Positions 39,224 to 49,433 of a stretch of DNA of 64,000 nt are shown here, in pieces; the stretch's first letter is position 1; each line of letters begins with the position of its first letter. Made by a program: the position numbers and the translations under genes. Origin of the DNA: Guptibacillus spartinae (lineage in GTDB: Bacteria; Bacillota; Bacilli; Bacillales; Guptibacillaceae); NCBI RefSeq assembly GCF_028610625.1, contig NZ_JAQQWU010000003.1, forward strand, positions 313,380 to 377,379, in the 5' to 3' direction. The notes beneath the pieces are model-generated. The model had not been told where the DNA came from, searched no databases, and worked only from the letters and a program-made list of their open reading frames with translations.

Positions 39224-39943
39224 ATGCCCATTACCATTTATCCTGCTATTGATATGAGAGGCGGCAAATGTGTACGCCTTTTGCAAGGTGATTACAACAA
39301 AGAAACGGTTTACGGTGATTCGCCTTATGACATGGCGAAGCAATTTGCTGATGATGGAGCCGAGTGGATTCATATGGTTGATCTTGACGGAGCAAGAGAA
39401 GGAAAGCGTGTGAATGATCGCCACGTTCTTGAGGTGGCCAACAACTTATCAGCGCGTGTACAAGTTGGGGGAGGAATTCGAACGGAAGAAGACGTTGCTT
39501 ATTACCTTGAAAACGGTGTTGATCGGATTATTCTCGGTAGCAGTGCCATATCTGACCCGGACTTTGTGAAAAGAATGCTTTCGAAATACAAAGAAAAGAT
39601 CGCGATCGGAATTGATGCAAGAGATGGGTATGTCGCTGTTGAAGGCTGGCTAAAAACATCTGAAATTAAAGCAGTGGATCTCGGAAAAGAACTTGCTGAG
39701 CATGGCGCAGAGGTGTTCATCTTTACGGATATTTCAAAAGACGGCACGCTATCAGGCCCAAACGTTGAAGCAATTGCTGAACTTGGCGAGGCGACAGGCA
39801 AAGAAGTGATTGCTTCAGGTGGAATCAGCAACCTTGATGATGTGAAAAGTCTTGAACAAAGAAGTGACTCCATTAGCGGTGCGATTATTGGAAAAGCACT
39901 TTACACGAATCAATTTACATTAAAACAAGCGCTGGAGGTCTAG
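39224..39943 (+). CDS. hisA: HisA, ProFAR isomerase
   Basis: 239 residues, TIM barrel. Catalytic Asp regions [13 protein letters not shown] (N-terminus) and [14 protein letters not shown] (near 167), with phosphate site [11 protein letters not shown] 39224 gives the conserved N-terminus; ATG 39212 is also in frame but collides with the AAAGGA site at 39206. Overlaps neither neighbour. Confidence 0.95.
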   Translation: MPITIYPAIDMRGGKCVRLLQGDYNKETVYGDSPYDMAKQFADDGAEWIHMVDLDGAREGKRVNDRHVLEVANNLSARVQVGGGIRTEEDVAYYLENGVDRIILGSSAISDPDFVKRMLSKYKEKIAIGIDARDGYVAVEGWLKTSEIKAVDLGKELAEHGAEVFIFTDISKDGTLSGPNVEAIAELGEATGKEVIASGGISNLDDVKSLEQRSDSISGAIIGKALYTNQFTLKQALEV

Positions 39944-39945
39944 TA

Positions 39946-40704
39946 ATGCTGACGAAACGAATTATTCCGTGCCTGGATGTAAAGGACGGTCGTGTTGTGA
40001 AAGGCATCCAGTTTGTAGGTCTTAGAGATGCAGGTGATCCTGTTGAGTTAGCGAGAGTGTATGATCAAGAAGGGGCAGATGAGCTTGTTTTCTTGGATAT
40101 CTCTGCTTCTCATGAAGGAAGAGAAACAATGGTCGATGTGGTGCGGCAGGTGGCAGCAGAACTTGCGATTCCATTTACTGTTGGCGGCGGAATTAATAAG
40201 CTTGAAGATATGAAGCGCGTGCTTCGCGCAGGAGCAGATAAAGTATCGATGAATACAGCAGCAGTTCTTCGTCCGGAATTAATCCGTGAAGGCGCAGATT
40301 ATTTTGGAACACAGTGTATGGTTGTGGCAATTGATGCAAAGTGGGAAGAAGAAACAAGTTCCTGGCGTGTCTATACGCATGGTGGACGCACGGCAACGGA
40401 ATGGGATGCTGTTGAGTGGGCAAGGAAGGCTCAGGAAATGGGAGCAGGCGAAATACTATTAACAAGCATGAATGCTGACGGAAGTAAAGACGGATTTGAT
40501 GTTCCTTTAACGAAAGCGATTGGCGAGGCCGTTTCGATCCCGGTCATTGCATCCGGAGGAGCGGGATCATCGGAAGATTTTCTAGAGGTCTTTCAGGATG
40601 CTTCAGCAGATGCCGCTCTTGCCGCATCGATCTTCCACTATAAAGAAACCTCACTATCACATGTGAAAGATTACTTAAAACAAAACGGGGTGGCGATTCG
40701 ATGA
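39946..40704 (+). CDS. hisF: HisF, IGP synthase cyclase subunit
   Basis: 252 residues, TIM barrel paralogous to HisA. Catalytic Asp in [15 protein letters not shown] near residue 11 and [13 protein letters not shown] near 175; phosphate sites VGGGI and ASGGAGS. Makes imidazole-glycerol phosphate and AICAR. Starts 3 bases after hisA. Confidence 0.97.
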   Translation: MLTKRIIPCLDVKDGRVVKGIQFVGLRDAGDPVELARVYDQEGADELVFLDISASHEGRETMVDVVRQVAAELAIPFTVGGGINKLEDMKRVLRAGADKVSMNTAAVLRPELIREGADYFGTQCMVVAIDAKWEEETSSWRVYTHGGRTATEWDAVEWARKAQEMGAGEILLTSMNADGSKDGFDVPLTKAIGEAVSIPVIASGGAGSSEDFLEVFQDASADAALAASIFHYKETSLSHVKDYLKQNGVAIR

Positions 40705-41330
40705 ATACCGACATGATTCAATTTGATGAAAAGGGCCTTGTCCCAGCAATTGTACAGGATGTAGTGAGTAAAGAAGTGCTAACACTAGCATATATGAACA
40801 AAGAGTCTCTTACGAAAACATTGGAAACAAAGGAAACGTGGTTCTATAGTCGTTCGCGTGAAGAGCTCTGGCATAAGGGAGAGACTTCAGGAAATACGCA
40901 ACAAGTGGTAGATCTTCGATATGATTGCGATCAAGATGCTGTTCTTGTACTTGTGAACCCTTCTGGACCAGCCTGTCATAAAGGAACGTATTCTTGCTTC
41001 AACGATTCGTTACTTTCAGAAGAAGCATCTCCGAACGCGGATCGTTTTGCAATCCTCAATACGCTTGAGCAAACGATTGCTAAAAGAGAAGCTGAGCTTC
41101 CTGATGGAGCTTATACAACTTATCTCTTTAATGAAGGTGTGGATAAGATACTAAAGAAGGTCGGCGAAGAAGCTTCTGAAGTCATCATTGCCGCGAAAAA
41201 TCGCAACCACCAAGAACTTACATGGGAATCAGCCGACTTGCTATTCCATTTGATGGTACTGTTGAGAGAGCAAGAATGCGCGCTTGATGACGTTCTTAAA
41301 GTTCTTAATGAACGACACGCTTCGAAATAA
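40701..41330 (+). CDS. hisI: HisIE, bifunctional PR-AMP cyclohydrolase / PR-ATP pyrophosphohydrolase
   Basis: 209 residues, two domains. The N-terminal HisI part has [11 protein letters not shown] and the metal-binding DCDQDAV and CHKGTYSCF elements. The C-terminal HisE part from about residue 112 has the MazG-like [12 protein letters not shown] and [12 protein letters not shown]. Catalyses steps two and three of the pathway. Overlaps hisF by 4 bases. Last his gene; a small gene and terminator follow. Confidence 0.96.
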   Translation: MNTDMIQFDEKGLVPAIVQDVVSKEVLTLAYMNKESLTKTLETKETWFYSRSREELWHKGETSGNTQQVVDLRYDCDQDAVLVLVNPSGPACHKGTYSCFNDSLLSEEASPNADRFAILNTLEQTIAKREAELPDGAYTTYLFNEGVDKILKKVGEEASEVIIAAKNRNHQELTWESADLLFHLMVLLREQECALDDVLKVLNERHASK

Positions 41331-41397
41331 TGAAACTTTTTTCTTTCCAGCTCGTAGAGAAGAGTAAATTCACTGATGAGAAATGGAGAGAAGAAGC

Positions 41398-41535
41398 ATG
41401 TTTGTAGGATTTATGTTTATTGGACTTGCTATTGGTTTATTCCTTGGTCAGCCTGGACCTGGTGTTCTTCTTGGAATGGGCGTCGGCTTTATTGCACAGA
41501 AACTGGCAAAACACAGAAAAGATATGTGGAAATAA
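41398..41535 (+). CDS. Small glycine-rich membrane protein (45 aa)
   Basis: A 45-codon frame, ATG 41398 to TAA 41535, with GGAGAGAAG upstream and a perfect terminator directly behind. The peptide has a hydrophobic, glycine-rich helix (FVGFMFIGLAIGLFLG), a GQPGPG turn, a second GVLLGMGVGFIAQKL segment and a basic tail (KHRKDMWK). It looks like a two-segment or hairpin membrane peptide. Function unknown; the ribosome-binding site, composition and terminator argue that it is real. Lies between hisI and the TPR gene. Confidence 0.65.
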   Translation: MFVGFMFIGLAIGLFLGQPGPGVLLGMGVGFIAQKLAKHRKDMWK

Positions 41536-41565
41536 AAACGAGCTCATGAGCTCGTTTTTATTTTG
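41535..41565 (+). terminator. Terminator after the 45-aa gene
   Basis: Palindromic stem AAACGAGCTC / GAGCTCGTTT with 2-base loop and TTTTTATTTT. Confidence 0.9.
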
Positions 41566-41719
41566 CGCCAGATCAAAACGATTCGAAGAGTGAAAATGGG
41601 GCTTTAGGTAGTTTTTTCTACTTATTTTCTTTTAGGACTGGACGGTCGATGTATGTTATACTTTTGAACGGATATGACTGGTAATAGCATTATTCGAAGC
41701 GAAATTATTGGGGGGAAAC

Positions 41720-43318
41720 ATGAGGAAAGAACTTCATGCTTCTTCGGAAATGAAAGGCCGACTGATTCCGTTCGTTCAGGACGGAGATTATTTTTATAAA
41801 AAGGCCATGAGAGCCTATCAGCAACGGAATTTGGATAAAGCAAGACAGCATCTTGAACGTGCGGTTAAACTTGTCCCCGAAGAAGTCGATTATATATGTC
41901 AACTTGCAGCGGTCCTGTCGGAATTAGGCGAATATGAAGCATCAAATGAGTGGCTGAATTTTGTACTTGACGATCTTGATCCTGAATACTATGATTGCTA
42001 CTTTTTCCTTGCGAACAACTTTGCACATATGGGTCTGTTTAAACAAACGGAAGAGCATGCACGAACTTACCTTCAGCATGAACCAGAAGGTGAATTTATG
42101 GAAGATGCCGAGGAGTTAGTCGATCTGATCTTGTTCGAGCAATCCGAGGATTTGCCACAGGAAATTGGTGAAGAAGAGCAGCTGATTCAAGAACATGAAG
42201 CCGCTCGAAAAGCGATTGAAACCGGGAATTTTCTTGAAGCGATTGATTTACTCGAGCGAATGACAGACGTTTATTCGGAATTTTGGCCGGCGTACAATAA
42301 CCTTGCGCTCGCTTATTTTTATAGTGAGCAATACGAGAAAGCCGTCCAAGTGCTCGATGACGTTTTAACAAAAAACGAAGGAAACCTAAATGCGGTTTGT
42401 AATTTAACGCTTTTCTATGATTTCCTTGGTCAACATGTTAAACGTGATGTGATGCTTGAAAGACTGAAAAACGTCTACCCGATTCATCCTGACCATTCTT
42501 ATAAGCTAGGAAGCACATTTGGATTTTTAGGTGAACATGAGCTTGCCTTTCACTGGCTACGTAAAGTTGAGAGTACTAGGCACGAGTGGGACATACCGTT
42601 CTATCATTGGATCGCGGTCTCAGCGTTTCATCTTGATCGCCCTGACCTTGCAAAGCGCTACTGGAAGAAGGTTCAACGTGTTGACGCGGCGAATGAAATG
42701 GCAGCGCGTTATCTTACAGAACTAGAAGAAGGGACGCTTCTTAAAAATCAGGTTAGCTATCGGTCCCAGATGCCTCAAGAAGATGATCACCCTGAGGGAA
42801 AACATGATTATCATGCCAGAATGACTCATCTGATGCTTCTCTATACAAGACGAGATTCAGAAAGTGCTTCGATTTTACAAACGTATTGCAAACGGAAAGA
42901 CGAGCCTCTTCTTGTGAAGGAGCTTTCGGCTTATATTGCCATCACGCTTTCTGATGATCCGGTTCAAATTGTGGATGATGAAAAAGCGTATACCGTTCAT
43001 ACGCAGACTGATTTTCCTGAGTACGTGCGAGCAGGTATGCGTATTATCGCTGAGCTTGAACAGGCTGATATTAGTGACTCAGATTTACATGAGCTAATTG
43101 CGATGATCTGGTTACCTTGTTATGTTAAACTTTCTGATAGTAGCGAAGCTTTTCAAAACGTGAAAGCAACGGCAGCTGCGATGTTTTACATGTGGCATAA
43201 AGTAAAACAAACAAATGTCACTCAAATCGAAGTCGCCAATGCATTCGGTGTCTCTGGATCGACAGTGTATGCTTATCGTAAGAAGTTAACGCACTTACTT
43301 GAGACAAAGGACGTTTGA
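41720..43318 (+). CDS. yvcD: YvcD-like TPR protein with C-terminal helix-turn-helix
   Basis: 532 residues. N-terminal TPR repeats (about 20-100: AMRAYQQRNLDKARQHLERAVKLVPE), a second TPR array (about 155-330: AIETGNFLEAIDLLERM, LAYFYSEQYEKAVQVLDDVL), then an alpha-helical region. The C-terminal segment AFGVSGSTVYAYRKKL resembles a helix-turn-helix. Role unknown; B. subtilis yvcD stands in the same neighbourhood near trxB. ATG 41720 directly follows GGGGGG. No cwlO gene lies between it and trxB, unlike B. subtilis. Confidence 0.75.
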   Translation: MRKELHASSEMKGRLIPFVQDGDYFYKKAMRAYQQRNLDKARQHLERAVKLVPEEVDYICQLAAVLSELGEYEASNEWLNFVLDDLDPEYYDCYFFLANNFAHMGLFKQTEEHARTYLQHEPEGEFMEDAEELVDLILFEQSEDLPQEIGEEEQLIQEHEAARKAIETGNFLEAIDLLERMTDVYSEFWPAYNNLALAYFYSEQYEKAVQVLDDVLTKNEGNLNAVCNLTLFYDFLGQHVKRDVMLERLKNVYPIHPDHSYKLGSTFGFLGEHELAFHWLRKVESTRHEWDIPFYHWIAVSAFHLDRPDLAKRYWKKVQRVDAANEMAARYLTELEEGTLLKNQVSYRSQMPQEDDHPEGKHDYHARMTHLMLLYTRRDSESASILQTYCKRKDEPLLVKELSAYIAITLSDDPVQIVDDEKAYTVHTQTDFPEYVRAGMRIIAELEQADISDSDLHELIAMIWLPCYVKLSDSSEAFQNVKATAAAMFYMWHKVKQTNVTQIEVANAFGVSGSTVYAYRKKLTHLLETKDV

Positions 43319-43327
43319 GCAGACTAG

Positions 43328-43356
43328 TAGACTTTTGATCAACAATCAGATATGAT
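43328..43356 (+). promoter_or_regulatory. Candidate promoter of trxB
   Basis: TAGACT (43328-43333), 17 bases, TATGAT (43351-43356). A second TATAAT lies at about 43390 without a good -35. Confidence 0.4.
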
Positions 43357-43394
43357 TCTAAATAAGAAACATTATTCTTTGATAATTAATATAA

Positions 43395-44378
<984 letters not shown>

Positions 44379-44382
44379 TGCA

Positions 44383-44420
44383 ATAAAAGCAGAGAATCAA
44401 TAGGGTCCTCTGCTTATTTT
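44383..44420 (+). terminator. Terminator after trxB
   Basis: 8-bp stem AAGCAGAG / CTCTGCTT with a 13-base loop, followed by ATTTTATTTC. Confidence 0.7.
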
Positions 44421-44652
44421 ATTTCAAGAGACTCCGTGAGTATACTTCATTTCGACAGCCTTCGAGGGGTGCCTGTCACCGCGTCATTCGCTTTTAACTT
44501 GTCTGTAACAGCGGTGAAACACAAATGGGGTACACTAGAAGTAGATTTAACCCCCTTTAAATAGAATCACTTTGTTGCACGGGCATAACGCACCGTGCTC
44601 TTTTTTTTGCCAGGAGTAGAAGAATCTTCACAGCTTATCCAAACCGCTCTCA
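44421..44652 (+). other. Intergenic segment trxB-yvcI with a second terminator-like hairpin
   Basis: No coding frame. It contains GGTGCCTGTCACC (44468-44480), an inverted-repeat motif, and GGGGT..ACCCC pairing around 44527-44556. A terminator-like stem GCACGG (44577-44582) / CCGTGC (44593-44598) is followed by about ten T. The structured part ends about 40 bases before the yvcI promoter, so it may be a short independent RNA or a backup terminator. Confidence 0.45.
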
Positions 44653-44684
44653 TTGTTCATGGTCCCCAATCATAGTATACTATG
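44653..44684 (+). promoter_or_regulatory. Promoter of yvcI-rapZ-yvcK-whiA with palindrome on the -10
   Basis: TTGTTC (44653-44658), 17 bases, TATACT (44676-44681). The -10 lies inside a perfect 14-base palindrome CATAGTATACTATG (44671-44684). Confidence 0.6.
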
Positions 44685-44750
44685 GATAGAAAATCTTGAA
44701 GTCTGTGCTTTTTTCAGACTTTCGTATATCAATAGGAAGATTGAATTGAG

Positions 44751-45224
44751 GTGACAAATGTGCAACGTGTAACAAACTGTATTTTAAATGACGAAGCAAA
44801 TGATCGCGTCCTCTTGCTACAGAAACCGCGACGTGGATGGTGGGTTGCACCTGGTGGGAAAATGGAATCGGAAGAATCAATCCGTGATTCAGTGATTCGT
44901 GAGTTCCGGGAAGAGACGGGGGTTTATTTAAAGAACCCTAAACTAAAAGGAATTTTCACATTCATTATTAAAGAAAATGAAGTAACAAAATCCGAATGGA
45001 TGATGTTTACGTTTCTTGCAACGGAATACGATGGGGAGCCGGTTGAGAAGTCAGAAGAAGGTAAAGTATCATGGGTGAAAACAGATGATGTCAGTGAACT
45101 TCCGATGGCTCCTGGAGATTATCATATTCTTGATTATATGATGAAGGGCCATGGTATCATCTATGGCACATTCACCTATACTCCAGATTTCAAACTACTT
45201 TCTTATCGATTAGACCCGTCTTAA
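44751..45224 (+). CDS. yvcI: YvcI, Nudix hydrolase
   Basis: 157 residues with an intact Nudix box: GKMESEESIRDSVIREFREETGV near residues 41-63. B. subtilis YvcI is a Nudix-type nucleotide hydrolase at the same position ahead of rapZ. The specific substrate is not evident. GTG 44751 matches the family N-terminus (xxxxQRVTNC); GTG 44760, with AGGTG 7 bases upstream, is the alternative. Confidence 0.9.
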   Translation: MTNVQRVTNCILNDEANDRVLLLQKPRRGWWVAPGGKMESEESIRDSVIREFREETGVYLKNPKLKGIFTFIIKENEVTKSEWMMFTFLATEYDGEPVEKSEEGKVSWVKTDDVSELPMAPGDYHILDYMMKGHGIIYGTFTYTPDFKLLSYRLDPS

Positions 45225-45265
45225 TGAGAAACCAATAAGAGAAATTGAGAAACGGAGTGGGGAAA

Positions 45266-46156
45266 ATGACCGATTCAATCGATAAGCGCATTCATATGGT
45301 CATTATTACGGGAATGAGTGGTGCTGGTAAAACGGTTGCGATGCAGTGCTTTGAAGATATTGGATATTTCTGTATTGATAACCTGCCGCCAGCCCTTTTA
45401 CCAAAGTTCGTTGAAATGGTAGACGGATCGGAAGGGAAATTAAATAAAGTCGCGCTAGTGATGGACTTACGGGGTGGAGACTTCTTTGATCACCTTGTGG
45501 AAGCAGTTGATCATTTGGATTCCCATGATGGACTGGATGCAGAAGTGCTCTTCCTTGATTCAAAAGATGCAACGCTAGTCAGACGATACAAAGAAACAAG
45601 ACGTTCCCATCCGCTTGCGCCAGAAGGCTTGCCGCTTGAAGGAATTAAGAAAGAGCGCGAGATGCTCGAAGAACTAAAAGGACGCGCACAACAAATTATT
45701 GATACGAGCGATATTAAACCTGTTCAGCTTCGGGAAAAGATCATGGATCGTTTTTCAAACAATGAAAAAGAAAACTTCGGCGTTAATGTTATGTCATTTG
45801 GCTTCAAATATGGCATTCCGATTGATGCTGACCTTGTTTTTGACATTCGCTTTCTTCCAAACCCTCACTATGTCGAGCATTTGCGTCCAAAAACAGGTGT
45901 AGAGGAAGAAGTCGCGAACTATGTATTTAAATGGAAGGAAACACAAATCTTTCTTGAGAAGTTAATTGATATGCTTGCCTATATGCTTCCTCAATATAAA
46001 AGAGAGGGGAAAAGCCAGCTAGTCATCGGCATTGGCTGTACAGGCGGAAAGCATCGTTCTGTTGCATTTGCAGAACACATTGGTCATCATTTTGAATCAG
46101 AGTATCGAACAAATATTACGCATCGGGATATTGAAAAAGGGAAGGGTCACAAATAA
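45266..46156 (+). CDS. rapZ: RapZ/YvcJ, nucleotide-binding regulator
   Basis: 296 residues. Walker A GMSGAGKT near residue 15 and a C-terminal RapZ domain with [21 protein letters not shown] and [16 protein letters not shown]. coli RapZ governs GlmZ small-RNA decay; the B. subtilis homologue YvcJ binds GTP and influences competence, so RNA-binding function here is unproven. ATG 45266 follows GGAGTGGGG; the in-frame TTG 45245 upstream is unlikely. Second gene of the yvcI-crh cluster. Confidence 0.95.
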   Translation: MTDSIDKRIHMVIITGMSGAGKTVAMQCFEDIGYFCIDNLPPALLPKFVEMVDGSEGKLNKVALVMDLRGGDFFDHLVEAVDHLDSHDGLDAEVLFLDSKDATLVRRYKETRRSHPLAPEGLPLEGIKKEREMLEELKGRAQQIIDTSDIKPVQLREKIMDRFSNNEKENFGVNVMSFGFKYGIPIDADLVFDIRFLPNPHYVEHLRPKTGVEEEVANYVFKWKETQIFLEKLIDMLAYMLPQYKREGKSQLVIGIGCTGGKHRSVAFAEHIGHHFESEYRTNITHRDIEKGKGHK

Positions 46157-46157
46157 T

Positions 46158-47126
46158 ATGAATGACACTAATCTGCCAAAGGCTGTCGTCATTGGTGGAG
46201 GAACAGGCCTATCGGTACTTCTACGTGGACTTAAGAAGTTTCCTGTCGACATCACTGCCATTGTAACAGTAGCGGACGACGGAGGAAGTTCAGGTCGATT
46301 GCGTGACGAGTTTGATATTCCTCCTCCAGGCGATGTGCGAAATGTCATTACAGCTCTATCCGAAGTAGAACCCTTATTAGAAGGGTTGATGCAACATCGC
46401 TTTAAAAACGGAAATGGTCTATCGGGTCATTCGCTTGGCAACTTGATGCTGGCTGCTATGACGGATATTACGGGTGACTTTGTGAAAGGTGTAAGAGAGA
46501 TGTGTCGCGTTCTAAACGTGAGAGGAGAAGTACTTCCAGCATCGAACCAAAGCATCGTCTTACACGCGGAAATGCGTGATGGAACGTTTGTCAAAGGTGA
46601 ATCACAAATTCCAAAGGTCAACAAAACGATTAAGCGTGTGTTTCTTTCGCCACCGGGCATTAAAGCATTACCAGAGTCAATCCAGGCCATTCGAGAAGCC
46701 GATTTGATTGTCCTTGGACCAGGTAGCTTGTATACAAGCATTCTACCGAATTTACTTGTGCCGGGCATTGCGAAAGAAATTCAGCAGGCAAAAGCAAGAA
46801 AAGTATACGTTTGTAATGTTATGACGCAGTTAGGTGAAACCGAAAATTATACGGCGAGTGACCACGTGCAGGCACTCATTGATCACATTGGCTATAAACT
46901 TATGGATACGATTATTGTAAATGAAGAAATGATTCCCTCTTTTTATGAAAAACGTTATGCACAAGAACGAGCAGAGGTTGTGCAATATGACGAAAATCGT
47001 CTGAAGAGCTTTGGTTTTCATGTAATCAGTGATAAAATTATCCAATACGATGAGAAATACGTACGCCATGATGCAAAGAAAATATCATCGATTCTTTTAT
47101 CTTTATTAGACGATAAAAGACCATGA
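46158..47126 (+). CDS. yvcK: YvcK/MgfK, gluconeogenesis-related morphogenetic protein
   Basis: 322 residues, CofD-like fold. N-terminal [14 protein letters not shown] near residue 14, then [25 protein letters not shown], and [16 protein letters not shown] near 195. In B. subtilis YvcK binds UDP-sugars and is needed for normal shape during growth on gluconeogenic carbon. ATG 46158 is 1 base after rapZ; longer in-frame sequence upstream is rapZ shadow. Confidence 0.95.
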   Translation: MNDTNLPKAVVIGGGTGLSVLLRGLKKFPVDITAIVTVADDGGSSGRLRDEFDIPPPGDVRNVITALSEVEPLLEGLMQHRFKNGNGLSGHSLGNLMLAAMTDITGDFVKGVREMCRVLNVRGEVLPASNQSIVLHAEMRDGTFVKGESQIPKVNKTIKRVFLSPPGIKALPESIQAIREADLIVLGPGSLYTSILPNLLVPGIAKEIQQAKARKVYVCNVMTQLGETENYTASDHVQALIDHIGYKLMDTIIVNEEMIPSFYEKRYAQERAEVVQYDENRLKSFGFHVISDKIIQYDEKYVRHDAKKISSILLSLLDDKRP

Positions 47127-47166
47127 TGGGTCAGTGGGGCCCCTGCATGAAAAAGGGGGGATGGCA

Positions 47167-48108
47167 ATGTCATTTGCTGCTGATACAAAGAAAGAATTAA
47201 CGCAGTTAGAAAGCAAACCTTGTTGTGCACGATCAGAACTAGCAGCTCTTATACGAATGAACGGATCGATTTCGTTTGGGAACAGACAGTTGATCTTGAA
47301 CATTCCGACCGAACATGCTGCCATTGCAAGAAGGATTTATACGCTGATTAAGCGGATTTACAATTATGATGTTGAATTGCTTGTCCGAAAGAAAATGAGA
47401 TTGAAGAAAAACAATGTTTACATTGTTCGCGTCTCAGCAAAAGCGAGAGAGCTTCTTGAAGATCTCGGCATCATGGATAATGCATTTACGTTTACGAGAA
47501 CGATTTCCAACGATTTTACAAAAAAGGCCTGTTGCAAACGCTCTTATCTTAGAGGAGCATTTCTTGCAGGTGGTTCCATTAATCATCCTGAAACTTCCTA
47601 TCATCTTGAGATCTTTTCCATGTATGAAGAGCATACAGAGTCACTCTGTAACTTGATGAATGAATTTGGATTAAATGCGAAGATGCTTGAGCGAAAGAAA
47701 GGGTACATTGTTTATATTAAAGAAGGCGAAAAGATTACGGAATTTTTAAGTGTAGTCGGGGCCCATCAGGCACTGCTTTATTTTGAAGATGTTCGCATCA
47801 TGAAAGATATGCGAAATTCAGTTAATCGAATTGTGAACTGTGAAACAGCCAACCTGAATAAGACGGTTGGCGCCGCTTTTCGCCAGGTCGAGAATATCCG
47901 TTTCATTCAAAAAGAAGTGGGCCTTGAAATTCTTCCTGATAAATTAAGGGAGATTGCAGAACTTCGAGTGAAGCACCAGGATGTGACGTTAAAAGAACTT
48001 GGTGAGATGGTTACAGGTGGGGCGATTAGTAAATCTGGTATCAATCATAGATTAAGAAAAATTGACCAAATAGCTGACAAACTCCGTGATGGTAAACCAA
48101 TTTCATAG
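47167..48108 (+). CDS. whiA: WhiA, LAGLIDADG-derived cell-division regulator
   Basis: 313 residues. N-terminal degenerate LAGLIDADG domain ([10 protein letters not shown].., [12 protein letters not shown]) and a C-terminal helix-turn-helix ([25 protein letters not shown]) near 275-300. In Streptomyces it is a sporulation regulator; in B. subtilis it affects division and chromosome segregation. ATG 47167 sits 6 bases after GGGGGG and gives the family start MSFA; ATG 47161 is also in frame. Confidence 0.95.
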   Translation: MSFAADTKKELTQLESKPCCARSELAALIRMNGSISFGNRQLILNIPTEHAAIARRIYTLIKRIYNYDVELLVRKKMRLKKNNVYIVRVSAKARELLEDLGIMDNAFTFTRTISNDFTKKACCKRSYLRGAFLAGGSINHPETSYHLEIFSMYEEHTESLCNLMNEFGLNAKMLERKKGYIVYIKEGEKITEFLSVVGAHQALLYFEDVRIMKDMRNSVNRIVNCETANLNKTVGAAFRQVENIRFIQKEVGLEILPDKLREIAELRVKHQDVTLKELGEMVTGGAISKSGINHRLRKIDQIADKLRDGKPIS

Positions 48109-48136
48109 GTTTTTTCCTAAAATCAAAGAAAAACTT

Positions 48137-48172
48137 TCATTCCCTTTCTGGGAATGATGTTTTTCTAAATTT
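48137..48172 (+). terminator. Weak terminator after whiA
   Basis: 8-bp stem TCATTCCC / GGGAATGA with loop TTTCT, followed by TGTTTTTC. The 140 bases from here to crh hold a cre-like sequence at 48184-48197 (two end mismatches) but no clear promoter. Confidence 0.6.
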
Positions 48173-48312
48173 TTCACAGTCTGAGATAGCGCTTACTTTA
48201 GATTGGGGTAAGAAAACGAGTATCTGCTGACACCTATTTTTAGCACGAGCTAAACAAAAGTCCTCGATCCGTTTTTCGTATCAGCAGTTATTAATAAGGG
48301 AGGAATGAACAA

Positions 48313-48567
48313 GTGGTTCAAAAAGAAGTTGTGGTAACATTAGAAACAGGATTACAAGCTCGACCTGCTGCTCTTTTCGTGCAGGAAGCCAACCGATTTA
48401 ATTCTGATATTTTTCTTGAAAAAGATGGTAAGAAAGTAAATGCCAAGAGTATCATGGGGATAATGAGCCTTGCGGTTGGAACAGGAGCTTCCGTTATTTT
48501 AACTGTTGATGGTAATGACGAAGAGGATGCCATCTCTTCACTCATTGATTTTGTACAAAAAGATTAG
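48313..48567 (+). CDS. crh: Crh, catabolite repression HPr-like protein
   Basis: 84 residues, HPr fold. Residue 15 is Gln (GLQARPAA) where HPr has the phosphorylatable His, and Ser46 (AKSIMGIMS) is kept. This marks it as Crh: it cannot pass phosphate in the PTS but is a substrate of HprK and, as P-Ser-Crh, a CcpA corepressor. GTG 48313 is preceded by GGGAGGAAT. Ends the yvcI-yvcK-whiA cluster as in B. subtilis. Confidence 0.96.
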   Translation: MVQKEVVVTLETGLQARPAALFVQEANRFNSDIFLEKDGKKVNAKSIMGIMSLAVGTGASVILTVDGNDEEDAISSLIDFVQKD

Positions 48568-48570
48568 AAA

Positions 48571-48617
48571 AACGAAGGTCAACCGCTTATTCTGTGCGGC
48601 TGACCTTCGTGTTTTTT
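48571..48617 (+). terminator. Terminator after crh
   Basis: 10-bp outer stem ACGAAGGTCA / TGACCTTCGT plus inner CCGC/GCGG, followed by GTTTTTT. Confidence 0.9.
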
Positions 48618-48640
48618 ATGTAGTCACCTAGATTAAATGC

Positions 48641-48678
48641 AAAAAAACCTTTCCTGATTACCTCAGGAAAGGTTTTTT
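48641..48678. terminator. Symmetrical terminator after clpP
   Basis: 16-base arms AAAAAACCTTTCCTGA and complement at 48663-48678; T-runs on both strands. Serves clpP on the minus strand and backs up the crh terminator. Confidence 0.88.
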
Positions 48679-48683
48679 TTAAG

Positions 48684-49268
48684 CTATGCTTTCTTTTCCA
48701 TAACTTCGTCAATTAAGCCGTACTCTTTCGCTTCTGTTGCTTCCATGAAACGGTCACGATCTGTGTCGCGATCAATTGTTTCGAGTGGTTGACCTGTGCG
48801 TTCAGAAAGAATTTTGTTCAGCTTTTCGCGCATTTGGATAATGCGTTTCGCATGAATTTCAATGTCAGAAGCTTGACCTTGTGTACCACCAAGCGGTTGG
48901 TGAATCATAACTTCACTGTTTGGTAGCGCATAACGCTTCCCTGGCTCACCTGCTGCGAGAAGGAAGGCACCCATTGAAGCTGCCATACCGATGCAGATTG
49001 TGGATACTTTTGGCTTAATGAACTGCATTGTATCGTAAATCGCCATACCTGCTGTAATTGAACCACCAGGGCTATTAATGTAAAGTGAAATATCTTTATC
49101 AGGATCTTCTGCAGCAAGGAAAAGAAGCTGAGCAACGACTGCATTTGAAACGTTGTCGTCAATTGCTGTTCCTAGCATGATAATACGGTCTTTAAGAAGA
49201 CGAGAATAAATATCGTACGCTCTTTCACCGCGGTTTGTTTGTTCAATTACCGTTGGAATTAAAACCAT
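48684..49268 (-). CDS. clpP: ClpP, ATP-dependent Clp protease proteolytic subunit
   Basis: 194 residues. Catalytic Ser in [11 protein letters not shown] (about residue 98), His in MIHQPLGG (about 123), Asp in RDTDRD (about 172). N-terminus [24 protein letters not shown] is almost identical to B. subtilis. Forms the tetradecameric barrel working with ClpC, ClpX and ClpE. ATG 49268 follows AAGGGAGG. Controlled by a CtsR operator just upstream. Confidence 0.98.
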   Translation of the reverse strand: MVLIPTVIEQTNRGERAYDIYSRLLKDRIIMLGTAIDDNVSNAVVAQLLFLAAEDPDKDISLYINSPGGSITAGMAIYDTMQFIKPKVSTICIGMAASMGAFLLAAGEPGKRYALPNSEVMIHQPLGGTQGQASDIEIHAKRIIQMREKLNKILSERTGQPLETIDRDTDRDRFMEATEAKEYGLIDEVMEKKA

Positions 49269-49316
49269 TTAAAATTCCTCCCTTATAATAATGGAATATG
49301 TAGTTGCTGTACGTTC

Positions 49317-49346
49317 ATCATACCTAAAAGGTCAATATAGGTCAAA
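49317..49346 (-). promoter_or_regulatory. clpP promoter with CtsR operator
   Basis: On the minus strand, TTGACC (49345-49340), 17 bases, TATGAT (49322-49317). The plus strand reads GGTCAAT-ATA-GGTCAAA at 49330-49346, matching the CtsR tandem heptad RGTCAAA-NAN-RGTCAAA, and it covers the -35 and spacer. Confidence 0.88.
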
Positions 49347-49433
49347 TAAAGTGCTGTTTGATTTTCGAAAAGATGAAGAAGGTGGTATTTGCTCCTCCTC
49401 TACCTACATCCATTTTCCCCGCCTTTCCTTATT

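Noticed and set aside
46032-46157. N-terminal extension of YvcK upstream of 46158
   Set aside because: It lies wholly inside rapZ in another frame; ATG 46158 gives the family N-terminus.
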